Shown: piece by piece, positions 8,299-16,676 of the stretch
Layout: the number at the start of each line of letters is the position of its first letter
Numbering within the stretch: position 1 is the first letter of the stretch
Source: Mariaggregatimicrobium sp964498785
GTDB lineage: Bacteria > Zhuqueibacterota > Zhuqueibacteria > Thermofontimicrobiales > Thiofontviventaceae
DNA: 64,000 nucleotides
Assembly (NCBI GenBank): GCA_964498785.1
Contig: CAZCJL010000020.1
Location: 7,014-71,013, forward strand
Reading direction: 5' to 3'
Program-made: the position numbers and the translations under genes
The notes under the pieces: model-generated
Told to the model about the DNA's origin: nothing
The model's database searches: none
The model's input: only the letters and a program-made list of their open reading frames with translations

Positions 8299-10119
8299 GT
8301 GCACTTAATTGATTATACCATTCTATTTCTCTACTTAAGCGCAATGATCATTGTTGGTGTGTTGCTCCAAAAACGAGCATCTGCTGGTATCGACTCTTAT
8401 TTTTTAGGAAATAGAAAATTACCCTGGTGGGTACTGGGAGCATCAGGCATGGCATCGAATCTGGATGTTAGTGGAACGATGATTAATACAGCCTGGATTT
8501 TTGCTCTGGGAGCTATCGGTTTTTTTATTGAAATTCGAGGTGGCGTTACGCTTATTATGGCTTTCCTGATGATCTTTATGGGAAAATGGAACCGCCGCGC
8601 CAAAGTGATGACGATGGCAGAATGGATGGCATTTCGCTTTGGAAAAGATAAAGAAGGTAACATTGCCAGATTGATTGCCGCTATTTCTATCATTATTGTG
8701 ACAATCGCGATGATAACCTACTTTGCTGTTGGTTCCGGTAAATTTATTGGGGAATTTTTAGGTATCCCCGCTTTCTTAGGCCAACCACCAGAATTTTGGG
8801 CAGCATCAATTATGATTGTTCTTGCTATGATTTATACTGTGGCAAGTGGTTTGTATGGAGTTGTCTGGACTGATGTTTTTCAGGGTTTCCTGATTTTCGG
8901 ACTCATTATTTATATAATTGCACTCGCCTTTTTTAAATACCCTCTTCCAGAGATTTTTGATATTTCGGTACCTCTTAAAGGTGGAGGGTTCCAACTAATT
9001 GAGGGAGTTTCCCGCCAACAATGGACGAGCATTGTCCCGCCCTGGAAATTGGACTTTGGCCCAGAAAGCGCCTATTCGATCTATAATCTGTTTGGAATAG
9101 CAATTGTTTTTTATCTTCTCAAAGTAACAATTGAAGGGGCAGGTGGAACCAGTGGTTATATGATCCAACGATTTTTTGCAGCACGAAGTGACAGAGAATC
9201 CGGCTTATTATCTCTTTTCTGGACATTTTTGCTTGCTTTTCGCTGGCCTTTTGTTGCTGCAATTGCCATAATGGGAATTTCGTACGGGACCAGCAGTAAT
9301 GCTGTTATTCAGGATCCTGAAAAAGTCATTCCAATTGTCATCTACAATGTCGTTCCAACGGGAATAAAAGGGTTGCTCATTGCAGGATTAATGGCCGCTG
9401 CCATGTCTACATTCGACTCGACTGTTAATTCTGGAGCTTCTTATTGGGTTAAAGATATCTATCAGGCATTTATCAATCCGAATGCATCGTCACGACAACT
9501 GATGTCTCATAGTCGATGGGCTTCCATTGTCATTGTGTTGTTAGGTTTGTTTTTTAGTATTTTTATCAAAAATATTAATGATATTTGGGGTTGGCTTACA
9601 ATGAGCATTGGTGCTGGGATGATTATCCCAACGCTGGCGCGCTGGTATTGGTGGCGCTTGAACGGATATGGTTTTGCAATTGGCACAATCTTTGGCATGA
9701 TTGCCGCTATTTTCCAACGGCTCGTTATGCCCGATGTGCCGGAGTATATTGCGTTCAGTTTTGCTTCGGGAATTTCTTTTATTACAATGATTTTCGGAAC
9801 AATACTGACAAATCCTACCAATGAAAAAGTACTCTATAATTTCTATAGAGAAACCCGACCATTTGGTTTTTGGGGGCAAGTAAGGAAACAAATTCCTGAG
9901 AGAATTATTGATAAAGTAAACAAAGAAAACCGCAGAGATATTATTGCGACATTTATTGCTGTTCCATGGCAGCTTGTTTTATTCATGACGCTAATGATGA
10001 TACCAATGAAAAGATGGGATGTTTTCGGATATCTCAGTATCATGCTCGTTGGCTTATCAGTCGGCCTTTATTTTTTCTGGTATCGACATCTATCCACTGA
10101 AGTAAAAATGGATGAATAA
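8299..10119 (+). CDS. Sodium:solute symporter (SSS family)
   Basis: 606 residues with 13 or more hydrophobic segments, typical of the SSS/SglT-like family that uses the sodium gradient to import sugars, amino acids or similar solutes. Family-type features are the early Y-F-L-G-N-R motif after TM1, the W-x-x-x-x-x-S-x-x-A-S-N segment leading into TM2, and a central A-A-A-M-S-T-F-D-S motif near residue 375. The start is GTG at 8299, supported by an AGGAGGG site at 8289-8295. The protein precedes a sugar ABC transporter, so a carbohydrate substrate is likely, but the exact substrate cannot be read. Confidence 0.88.
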   Translation: MHLIDYTILFLYLSAMIIVGVLLQKRASAGIDSYFLGNRKLPWWVLGASGMASNLDVSGTMINTAWIFALGAIGFFIEIRGGVTLIMAFLMIFMGKWNRRAKVMTMAEWMAFRFGKDKEGNIARLIAAISIIIVTIAMITYFAVGSGKFIGEFLGIPAFLGQPPEFWAASIMIVLAMIYTVASGLYGVVWTDVFQGFLIFGLIIYIIALAFFKYPLPEIFDISVPLKGGGFQLIEGVSRQQWTSIVPPWKLDFGPESAYSIYNLFGIAIVFYLLKVTIEGAGGTSGYMIQRFFAARSDRESGLLSLFWTFLLAFRWPFVAAIAIMGISYGTSSNAVIQDPEKVIPIVIYNVVPTGIKGLLIAGLMAAAMSTFDSTVNSGASYWVKDIYQAFINPNASSRQLMSHSRWASIVIVLLGLFFSIFIKNINDIWGWLTMSIGAGMIIPTLARWYWWRLNGYGFAIGTIFGMIAAIFQRLVMPDVPEYIAFSFASGISFITMIFGTILTNPTNEKVLYNFYRETRPFGFWGQVRKQIPERIIDKVNKENRRDIIATFIAVPWQLVLFMTLMMIPMKRWDVFGYLSIMLVGLSVGLYFFWYRHLSTEVKMDE

Positions 10120-10143
10120 TCATTTAAATTATTGCTGTAATAC

Positions 10144-11367
10144 ATGAGAAAAGCCCTGATTTTTACAATTTTCGTTTTTGTTGTTCTCACATGTAGCCGG
10201 AAAAATGAAAAACGGATTGTCGTGTGGCATTCAATGCGGCCGGCTGCTACAGAGATACTCAAAGAACAATTAAAAATATTTAGCAAAATGCATCCTGATT
10301 GGGAATTTCGGGAGCTTTTCTATGATCCGGAAACAGCACGCACAAATTTTATTATATCTGCTATCGGAGGAAGCGGCCCGGATTTGTTTTGGGGGGCAAG
10401 TGATAATATCGGGCCCTTTGTTGAACTTGAGGTTATTAAACCCATAGAACCGTATGTCTCACAAGCGTTCCTGGATAGCTTTATAACTGATCCTATCTCC
10501 GCAAATACATGGTTTCAAGAACATCTCTATCAGGTTGCAGACAGAGTTGGTAATCATCTTTGTCTTGTTTACAATAAAAAATATATCGCAAATCCTCCGA
10601 TAACCATGTCTCAGCTAATTGAAATTGGCCAAAATTTAATGGCAAATTCTGATTTTCCTGATCTTGATTATGCATTGGCATGGAACTACACGGAACCCTT
10701 TTTTGCAATTCCATTCATTGGCGGTTTCGGCGGGTGGATAATAGATGAAAATAATCAACCAACTCTTAATACACCGGCAACTATTAAAGCAGCACAATTT
10801 ATTTACGATCTCGCAAATGTCGAAAAAATTATCCCAATTGAAAGCGATTATGAAACTGCCAACGCGTTATTTAAAGACGGCCTAACTGCAATGATCATTA
10901 ATGGACCCTGGTCATGGAACACGTATATTGATAACGGAATTGATATCGGAATTGCCCGTATTCCAAAGATTGATGAAACAGGTTTATGGCCCACTCCCAT
11001 TATCTCACCATTAGGATATTCATTAAATACAAATATATATGGGGAAAAACTTAAAATCACTATCGAACTGCTGAAATTCCTTACATCACCTGAAGTAGAA
11101 CTTCAATTTACGAAATTCATGGCAACAGTACCTTCACGAAAAGAAGCATTTAAAACCTCATTTGTTACGACTAATGAACTGCTCAGAACTTCAATCACCC
11201 AGATTGAAGTTGGAAAACCAATGCCTGTTGTTACAGAATTACGGTGGATATGGGATGCAATGCGGCCGGCTTATCAGGGAATTTTTACTGGTAAATATTC
11301 ACCGGAACAAGCCGCTAATATGATGCAGGAACTTGCTGTTAAACTAATAAAAGAAAACAGACGATAA
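10144..11367 (+). CDS. Extracellular solute-binding protein, family 1 (MalE-like)
   Basis: 407 residues. The N-terminus is a signal sequence with a Cys at residue 17 (V-L-T-C), probably a lipoprotein site, although Thr before the Cys is not ideal. The mature part has the family-1 binding-protein pattern: I-V-V-W-H at the start of lobe 1, G-P-D-L-F-W near residue 79, the A-M-I-I-N-G-P-W-S-W-N block near residue 250, and W-x-A-M-R-P-A-Y near the end. It delivers a sugar or oligosaccharide to the two permeases that follow. The gene begins 24 bases after the symporter and ends one base before the first permease. Confidence 0.9.
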   Translation: MRKALIFTIFVFVVLTCSRKNEKRIVVWHSMRPAATEILKEQLKIFSKMHPDWEFRELFYDPETARTNFIISAIGGSGPDLFWGASDNIGPFVELEVIKPIEPYVSQAFLDSFITDPISANTWFQEHLYQVADRVGNHLCLVYNKKYIANPPITMSQLIEIGQNLMANSDFPDLDYALAWNYTEPFFAIPFIGGFGGWIIDENNQPTLNTPATIKAAQFIYDLANVEKIIPIESDYETANALFKDGLTAMIINGPWSWNTYIDNGIDIGIARIPKIDETGLWPTPIISPLGYSLNTNIYGEKLKITIELLKFLTSPEVELQFTKFMATVPSRKEAFKTSFVTTNELLRTSITQIEVGKPMPVVTELRWIWDAMRPAYQGIFTGKYSPEQAANMMQELAVKLIKENRR

Positions 11368-11368
11368 A

Positions 11369-12295
11369 ATGGGAACAGTCGGATATTCGCAAAATAATCG
11401 ATTAGCATATTATTATGCTTTGCCAGCACTTTTTGTTATGGCGCTGGTCGTGGTGTATCCGTTTATATACAATGTTATCATCTCATTCTCCAATATGAAC
11501 CTGACGCATTTCAGGGATTGGCAAATTGTGGGTCTCAGAAGCTACTGGCAGGTATTGACTGACGATACAATGCATTTAAAGCTATTAGGAATACCAGTCC
11601 CCGATTTCTGGTATTTTTTTATTAAAACAATTTTATGGACAGCTTTAAACATCTTATTTCATGTGACGATTGGTGTTTTTCTGGCAATAATTTTAGATAA
11701 AGACATTAAAGGAAAAACTGTTTTTCGAACGTTGCTTATTCTACCATGGGCCGTTCCCCAATATATTACCGCGCTAACATGGCGGGGAATGTTTACCTCC
11801 AATTATGGCGCAATTAGTTTGTTTTCTGAAAAATTCTTTGATACACAAATTCCCTGGCTAACAACAGAATGGGGCGCTTTTTCTGCATGTCTAATAACAA
11901 ATATTTGGTTGGGTTTTCCGTTCATGATGATTATTGCACTCGGAGGATTACAAAGCATACCTGATGAACTTTATGAAGCAGCAGAAATTGACGGTGCTGC
12001 ATGGTTCCATAAACTCAAAAATATTACCATTCCATTACTTAAGCCTGTAATGATTCCGGCAATTACTTTAGGTGTTATTTGGACATTTAATAATTTTAAT
12101 GTCGTATGGTTGGTTAGCAACGGAGGTGAGCCGTCGGATACAACACATATTCTCGTTTCCTGGGTTTATAAGTCCGGTTTTACATATATTCGAATGGGTT
12201 ATGCAGCCGCTTTTTCGATGATCATTTTTGCTATTTTAATTGTGTTTAGCTGGAATTTTATTAAACGAACAAAAGCCACAGAAGCTGTTTACTGA
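11369..12295 (+). CDS. Sugar ABC transporter permease (MalF-like)
   Basis: 308 residues with six membrane helices, BPD_transp_1 type. The cytoplasmic EAA loop is clear near residues 205-225 (Y-E-A-A-E-I-D-G-A-A-W then P-L-L-K-P). This loop docks onto the ATPase subunit. It follows the binding protein directly and would pair with the permease at 13184. The partner permease is separated from it by an antitoxin/nucleotidyltransferase pair. The stop shares one base with the start of the next gene (TGATG). Confidence 0.9.
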   Translation: MGTVGYSQNNRLAYYYALPALFVMALVVVYPFIYNVIISFSNMNLTHFRDWQIVGLRSYWQVLTDDTMHLKLLGIPVPDFWYFFIKTILWTALNILFHVTIGVFLAIILDKDIKGKTVFRTLLILPWAVPQYITALTWRGMFTSNYGAISLFSEKFFDTQIPWLTTEWGAFSACLITNIWLGFPFMMIIALGGLQSIPDELYEAAEIDGAAWFHKLKNITIPLLKPVMIPAITLGVIWTFNNFNVVWLVSNGGEPSDTTHILVSWVYKSGFTYIRMGYAAAFSMIIFAILIVFSWNFIKRTKATEAVY

Positions 12296-12600
12296 TGAAA
12301 TTAATAATACCAACAGAATATAAATGCTATTTTTTAACTGATAATTTTAAGCAATATAACAAAATAAATCACAAATACATTATTATGCATAGAATAATGG
12401 AATATGGTTCAAGTGATGCTTTAAGATGGTTGTTATCCATTTACTCAAAACATGAGATAAAAGATTTTATCCTTAAAAAGGGAATCAAATATTTATCAAA
12501 TAAATCACTGACATACTATCGCGTAATTTTGGACATATCGGAAGACGAATGGAAACGAATATCCTTACAGAAACGCAGAAATCATTTTTTAGCAAGTTAA
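12295..12600 (+). CDS. DUF6922-like antitoxin-type protein
   Basis: 101 residues. The segment around residues 30-50 (R-I-M-E-Y-G-S-S-D-A-L-R-W-L) and the later L-S-N-K-S-L-x-x-Y segment match the small DUF6922-type proteins that are usually encoded directly upstream of AbiEii-family nucleotidyltransferases and are thought to act as antitoxins. The start overlaps the permease stop by one base and the next gene starts inside it, so all three are probably translationally coupled. It is AT-rich compared with the flanking permeases. Assignment is by family pattern and context; antitoxin activity is an inference. Confidence 0.65.
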   Translation: MKLIIPTEYKCYFLTDNFKQYNKINHKYIIMHRIMEYGSSDALRWLLSIYSKHEIKDFILKKGIKYLSNKSLTYYRVILDISEDEWKRISLQKRRNHFLAS

Positions 12601-13175
12601 ATGAAATTGAAATAATCAAACATTTTTATCTCGGAAATGGAACCGGCCTCGCCTTGCAGATTGGTCACCGGAAAATTAATGAACTAAATTTCTATACAGC
12701 CGAAAATCAATATAATAATTTTCTTAAAAATACTTTAACTAAAAGTGATTTATATAAATTAATCTATGAAGATTCAAAAAATATTACATTTTCCTATGAA
12801 AACAATTTAGTTTATTTTTCTGAACACCCCTATCCCCTGCTCGGTTTAGTTAAAAAAACTGAGTGGAATTTCGGATGTTTGGATATTAAAGATATTGCCT
12901 GCATGTGTCTTTTTAATATTGTAAGCAGGGGTTTTATTACCGATTTTATTGACTTGTACTATATTATTTTCAAAAAATACAGTCTTGATCAGATCATTTC
13001 TTTTTTTGAAGATAAATATCGTTCCATTTCTTATGAAAATCAACTCATTTTGAAAAGCTTAGTCTATTTTGATGAGGCAAATATTCAATCGCGACCAGAT
13101 ATGCTGGTTGATATGAATTGGGGGAAAATTAAAAATTATTTTACGAAATATGTTAAAGTAATGAATAAACTATAG
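12549..13175 (+). CDS. AbiEii/AbiGii-type nucleotidyltransferase, degenerate active site
   Basis: 208 residues. Residues 26-50 match the start of the AbiEii (DUF1814) nucleotidyltransferase fold, which normally reads Y-L-x-G-G-T-x-L-A-L-x-x-G-H-R then D-(I/L)-D-F. Here the first motif is G-N-G-T (29-32) and the second is E-L-N-F (45-48). One Gly of the G-G pair and both acidic metal ligands of D-x-D are therefore changed. In type IV toxin-antitoxin systems the toxin is a nucleotidyltransferase; this copy may be weakened or inactive. It overlaps the upstream gene by 52 bases and ends 8 bases before the MalG-like permease. Confidence 0.72.
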   Translation: METNILTETQKSFFSKLNEIEIIKHFYLGNGTGLALQIGHRKINELNFYTAENQYNNFLKNTLTKSDLYKLIYEDSKNITFSYENNLVYFSEHPYPLLGLVKKTEWNFGCLDIKDIACMCLFNIVSRGFITDFIDLYYIIFKKYSLDQIISFFEDKYRSISYENQLILKSLVYFDEANIQSRPDMLVDMNWGKIKNYFTKYVKVMNKL

Positions 13176-13183
13176 AACCTAAT

Positions 13184-14026
13184 ATGCGAAATCCAAGAGA
13201 CCTATCAAAGGTAGGCAAAACTGGAGCCTATGTCGTTTTGACTATTTTTACATTGTTTGCCATTTACCCGATTTTACGGGTAATTAGTATTTCCTTGCGA
13301 CCGGGTGATCGACTGTTGAGCAAATCACTGGCAATTATTCCGGATGGAGCTTCATTAACGAACTACTATAATCTAATTTTTAATCAGCCATTTTTAAGTT
13401 GGATGTGGAACAGCATCATTGTCTCAGCAATCGTAACATTTGTCGGCGTGGGGTTGGCAGCAAGCGCAGGATATTCTTTTTCCCGCTATAAATTTATCGG
13501 GCGAAACTCTGCAATGTTTGGATTAATCGCAACACAAATGTTTCCGGCAACAATGTTACTTCTTCCATTATTCATTACTCTTATTAAATTAAAGTTATAT
13601 GATTCATATTTAAGCTTGATCGTTGCATACTCCGCAACTGCATTGCCTTTTACAACATGGCAAATGAAGGGTTATTATGATACTATCCCGTTTAGCATCG
13701 AAGAAGCAGCAAGCATCGATGGTTCTTCTCAATTTGGAACTTTTTGGAGAATCGTGCTGCCATTGGCATCTCCGGCATTGGTTATTACTGCGCTGTTTTC
13801 GTTTATGACAGCCTGGTCTGAATATCTGGTTGCAGCCGTCCTAATCCAGGATCAAAGTTTATTTACACTGCCATTAGGTTTAAAAATGTTTCAATCAGCG
13901 ATGGAAACATCTTGGGGGCTTTATTCGGCTGGTGCAGTCCTTGTAAGCATTCCGATTGTGACGCTATTTCTTTATCTGAGTCAATGGCTAATTTCCGGAT
14001 TAACGCTTGGCAGTGTAAAAGGATAA
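13184..14026 (+). CDS. Sugar ABC transporter permease (MalG-like)
   Basis: 280 residues with six membrane helices of the MalG/CUT1 type. An early R-V-I-S-I-S-L-R-P-G-D segment follows TM1, and the EAA loop (E-E-A-A-S-I-D-G-S-S then P-L-A-S-P-A) is near residues 180-205. It forms the channel with the MalF-like permease. No ATP-binding subunit is encoded in the window, so it probably uses a shared ATPase made elsewhere, as is known for several CUT1 systems. The lipoprotein gene at 14050 follows 23 bases later. Confidence 0.9.
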   Translation: MRNPRDLSKVGKTGAYVVLTIFTLFAIYPILRVISISLRPGDRLLSKSLAIIPDGASLTNYYNLIFNQPFLSWMWNSIIVSAIVTFVGVGLAASAGYSFSRYKFIGRNSAMFGLIATQMFPATMLLLPLFITLIKLKLYDSYLSLIVAYSATALPFTTWQMKGYYDTIPFSIEEAASIDGSSQFGTFWRIVLPLASPALVITALFSFMTAWSEYLVAAVLIQDQSLFTLPLGLKMFQSAMETSWGLYSAGAVLVSIPIVTLFLYLSQWLISGLTLGSVKG

Positions 14027-14049
14027 TACATTTTTTTGAGGGAATTAAA

Positions 14050-15120
14050 ATGAAACAGTGGCTTAGTTTTTTCTCGATTCTGATTCTTATTTTATTTATC
14101 AACGGATGCGGCGTTTTTCAACCCGCATGGAAAAAGATTCAATTATCAAATGAAGAATTAGAGACTATTGAATTGCTAAAAATTGATGATCAGACAATTA
14201 AAAAATTAGATGCAAAACCGTTATATAAATTTAATGAAAAAGAGCTTGATACTTATCTCGGTTACTTGCAATTCATTGAACCCGACCTGCGTAAAAGGAT
14301 TCAGCATCTCGCCCGAAAATGCATTGGCCAACAGTATCAAATTTTTTTACTTGGTGAATTCCCAGTTGAGTTATTCGACTCTGAACCACTTTTTTCTCTT
14401 CAAAAAAGCGATTGTGTCGTATTTAGTGAACATATATATGCTATGGCGCTGGCATTTGATTGGAAAAGTTTCTTTGGCATGTTACAACGTATCCGTTATA
14501 AAAATGGTGAAATCAGTTTAGTAACACGAAATCATTATACAGAACTTGATTGGAATCGAAATAATAATTGGCTTGTCGAAGATATTACGGATAAATTAGG
14601 CGGAAAATATGTGGTTACTGTAAATTCGACGTATGATAAGGCAAAATTTTTTAGAAAATGGGGATTAGGGCGCGATATTCACCCCGATACGCTTAATTGG
14701 ACTTATATCCCCTATCAACACATTGAAAAAGTAATTGACAAATTGAAACCCGGTGATTTTGTAAATGTGATTCGTGGAAATGATGAAAGCAAGTGGGTTG
14801 GGCATGTTGGATTAATTACCAGGGGAGCTAACGGCGAAATCAATTTCCTGCATTCTGCTAAACCAGAAGTTCGCGAACAACCGTTACTTGGATATATGCA
14901 GGAGAGTCTGAAATTAAATTTATATCGAAAACAAAAGAATCAAAAAATTTATGAATATAATGAAAAGATCATAAAAAATCAATCCGATAAAAAATTAAAG
15001 ACACCTCTCCCCTATTTTTACGGTTTTAAATTTCTAAAATTAAGACAGGATCCGTTATGGGAATTGGTAAAAATTGATGGATTTCGGGCACCAAAAGTCA
15101 CAATCCCTTCAATTTATTAA
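14050..15120 (+). CDS. DUF1460 / N-acetylmuramoyl-L-alanine amidase-like lipoprotein
   Basis: 356 residues. A lipoprotein signal ends in F-I-N-G-C (Cys20). The DUF1460 signature follows: S-D-C-V at residues 120-123 with the likely nucleophile Cys122, then R-I-R-Y-x-x-G (147-153) and R-N-H-Y with His162 and a following D-W. Members have an NlpC/P60-like cysteine fold and are thought to cleave or recycle cell-wall peptides. The longer reading frame upstream is disregarded: ATG at 14050 gives a proper signal peptide and follows a GAGGGAAT site. It lies 23 bases after the permease, which suggests co-transcription with the sugar importer. Confidence 0.85.
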   Translation: MKQWLSFFSILILILFINGCGVFQPAWKKIQLSNEELETIELLKIDDQTIKKLDAKPLYKFNEKELDTYLGYLQFIEPDLRKRIQHLARKCIGQQYQIFLLGEFPVELFDSEPLFSLQKSDCVVFSEHIYAMALAFDWKSFFGMLQRIRYKNGEISLVTRNHYTELDWNRNNNWLVEDITDKLGGKYVVTVNSTYDKAKFFRKWGLGRDIHPDTLNWTYIPYQHIEKVIDKLKPGDFVNVIRGNDESKWVGHVGLITRGANGEINFLHSAKPEVREQPLLGYMQESLKLNLYRKQKNQKIYEYNEKIIKNQSDKKLKTPLPYFYGFKFLKLRQDPLWELVKIDGFRAPKVTIPSIY

Positions 15121-15131
15121 GGTGTAGAAGT

Positions 15132-15638
15132 ATGATCGATTCTCAAAAATTAACAAAATCAGAATTACACGATCTTTTAGTCGATGCAGCAAAAAACTGG
15201 CTGGCACACGATGGTTTATGGTTTCTTGCCGCGGAAGAAAAATACGGAATGCCGGCTGCAATTGAACTTGACCGTGAAGCATGGCGAAAATTCACTGTGG
15301 TGGAAGCAAAACGAATCATGAAGCGTTTGGGAATGGAACCTGGCGGAGGAATTCCGGCGTTAATAACAGCGCTGGATTATCGCCTTTATGCCTATATTAA
15401 CATACAATCGGTTGAAGCTGTCAGCGCTAATCGGTGTATTTTTAAAATGAATAATTGCCGCGTACAAGCCGCCAGAAAAATGAAGAACCTCCCTGATTTT
15501 CCCTGCAAATCAGTTGGAATTGTTGAATATCGATATTTTGCCCAAACAATAGATCCACAAATTAAAACAAAATGCCTTACCTGTCCCCCGGATGACCATC
15601 CTGATGATTATTACTGTGCATGGGAATTTACAATCTGA
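15132..15638 (+). CDS. DUF6125-like protein
   Basis: 168 residues, no signal peptide. It starts with a helical region containing W-L-A-H-D-G-L-W-F and E-K-Y-G, and ends in a Cys-rich segment (K-T-K-C-L-T-C-P-P, then D-D-Y-Y-C-A-W-E-F). This pattern is that of DUF6125 proteins, relatives of the L-2-amino-thiazoline-4-carboxylate hydrolase-like group; the function is not established. The Cys pattern could bind a metal. Its last 28 bases overlap the end of the convergent aminotransferase gene. Confidence 0.65.
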   Translation: MIDSQKLTKSELHDLLVDAAKNWLAHDGLWFLAAEEKYGMPAAIELDREAWRKFTVVEAKRIMKRLGMEPGGGIPALITALDYRLYAYINIQSVEAVSANRCIFKMNNCRVQAARKMKNLPDFPCKSVGIVEYRYFAQTIDPQIKTKCLTCPPDDHPDDYYCAWEFTI

Positions 15639-16333
15639 TTATGAATATTTTTCAAATTATCAAAATGCTTTTGATTTACATAAAGAAAACCTGTTCCCAT
15701 TGGCCCAACTAACCATTTCATGCCACCGGCACAATAAAAATCGATACTGTATTTGTTAAGCTGTGCCGGGATGGCGCCAACAGCCTGAATACCATCAACG
15801 ATCAGATACAGACCATGTTCTTTTGCAATATCTCCTAATTTTGGAAGATTAAGACGGTAGCCGGACAAAAAATGGACATGATCCACAACAATTGCACGAG
15901 TATGACTATCAATATTTTCAATTAGCCTCCTATAAAAGTTAACCCCGTTGTTTAGCGGAACATATTTTTTTTTCGCAACATCAAAAATATGATGCAGGAT
16001 ATACAAGCTCGCCGGAAATGCGTCGGCTTGTACAATTATATTGTCCCCTGCTTTTAAGTCTATCGAGTGCAATGCAATTGATAACCCCTCGGTTGTATTA
16101 TGAATGAATGCAATTTCATCAGAGTCAGCAGTAACCATTTGGGCCATTGCTGCCCGGAAGTCATTTAATTTGCTCATTATTTCCTCAATACGGGGCTCAC
16201 CTGTTTCTACTAATTGATCAATTAACGACTTCATGGCTTCTGTGCATTGTAACGGCATCATACCAACAGCAGCATGATTTAAATACGTCTGATTTGATTT
16301 ATCATTAAAATATTTCCGGAATTTCTTATCCAT
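15611..16333 (-). CDS. Class V aminotransferase, C-terminally truncated
   Basis: 240 residues, whereas family members are about 370-400. The N-terminal substrate segment (Y-L-N-H-A-A-V-G), the PLP-binding T-T-E-G, the D-G-I-Q-A-V-G aspartate motif and the Schiff-base region G-G-M-K-W-L-V-G-P are all present. The reading frame loses similarity around residue 225, shortly after the PLP lysine, and stops inside the convergent DUF6125 gene. The small C-terminal domain is therefore missing and the product is probably non-functional or altered. The start is supported by an AGGAGATAAG site and a promoter-like pair upstream. Cysteine desulfurase/selenocysteine-lyase-like enzymes are the nearest group; no substrate can be given. 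Confidence 0.7.
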   Translation of the reverse strand: MDKKFRKYFNDKSNQTYLNHAAVGMMPLQCTEAMKSLIDQLVETGEPRIEEIMSKLNDFRAAMAQMVTADSDEIAFIHNTTEGLSIALHSIDLKAGDNIIVQADAFPASLYILHHIFDVAKKKYVPLNNGVNFYRRLIENIDSHTRAIVVDHVHFLSGYRLNLPKLGDIAKEHGLYLIVDGIQAVGAIPAQLNKYSIDFYCAGGMKWLVGPMGTGFLYVNQKHFDNLKNIHNQIVNSHAQ

Positions 16334-16362
16334 CTTATCTCCTATGATTTAAATTACTTAAT

Positions 16363-16391
16363 AACATACTTATTTTCAAATAAATAGTCAA
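16363..16391 (-). promoter_or_regulatory. Sigma70-type promoter for the aminotransferase gene
   Basis: On the minus strand TTGACT (16391-16386) and TATGTT (16368-16363) are separated by 17 bases, about 30 bases before the start codon. Confidence 0.5.
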
Positions 16392-16570
16392 GTATTATTA
16401 TAATATAAAAGCACGATCTCTTATTCTTTGATAAATATAAAAATACAGTTGAAATTTATTAAAAAATTAGTTATATTCAGGGAATTCAGTTATTCGGAGT
16501 TAACTATAAAATTATATTTTATCTTAAATAACGTACGTTCGAACTAGGCAATTTAAAGCAATTTTAGCCC

Positions 16571-16652
16571 CGGATTGACACTGATAAATACAGATTCTTT
16601 TTAATTTTCAAACGAAATTCGTGTTCAATCCAGGCGGATCAGTGGCAAATAA
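16571..16652. repeat. Decayed interspersed repeat with inverted ends
   Basis: CGGATTGACAC at 16571-16581 is mirrored by GTGTTCAATCC at 16621-16631 (one extra base), followed by CGGATCAGTGGC. The vocabulary differs from the flanking AT-rich spacer, which suggests a remnant of a dispersed non-coding element. No second copy in the window matches closely. Confidence 0.35.
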
Positions 16653-16676
16653 TAATTTTAAAGGATTATAAAACGA

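Larger units (their letters stand above)
16334..16676. other. Intergenic region between divergent genes
   Basis: 343 AT-rich bases. It holds a promoter-like pair for the aminotransferase, a small self-complementary block at 16530-16544 (AACGTACGTT overlapping GTTCGAAC), and a decayed repeat at 16571-16652. No gene is visible. Confidence 0.6.

Noticed and set aside
13912..14049. Upstream extension of the DUF1460 frame
   Set aside because: It overlaps the MalG-like gene and would destroy the lipoprotein signal; ATG 14050 has a good ribosome-binding site.
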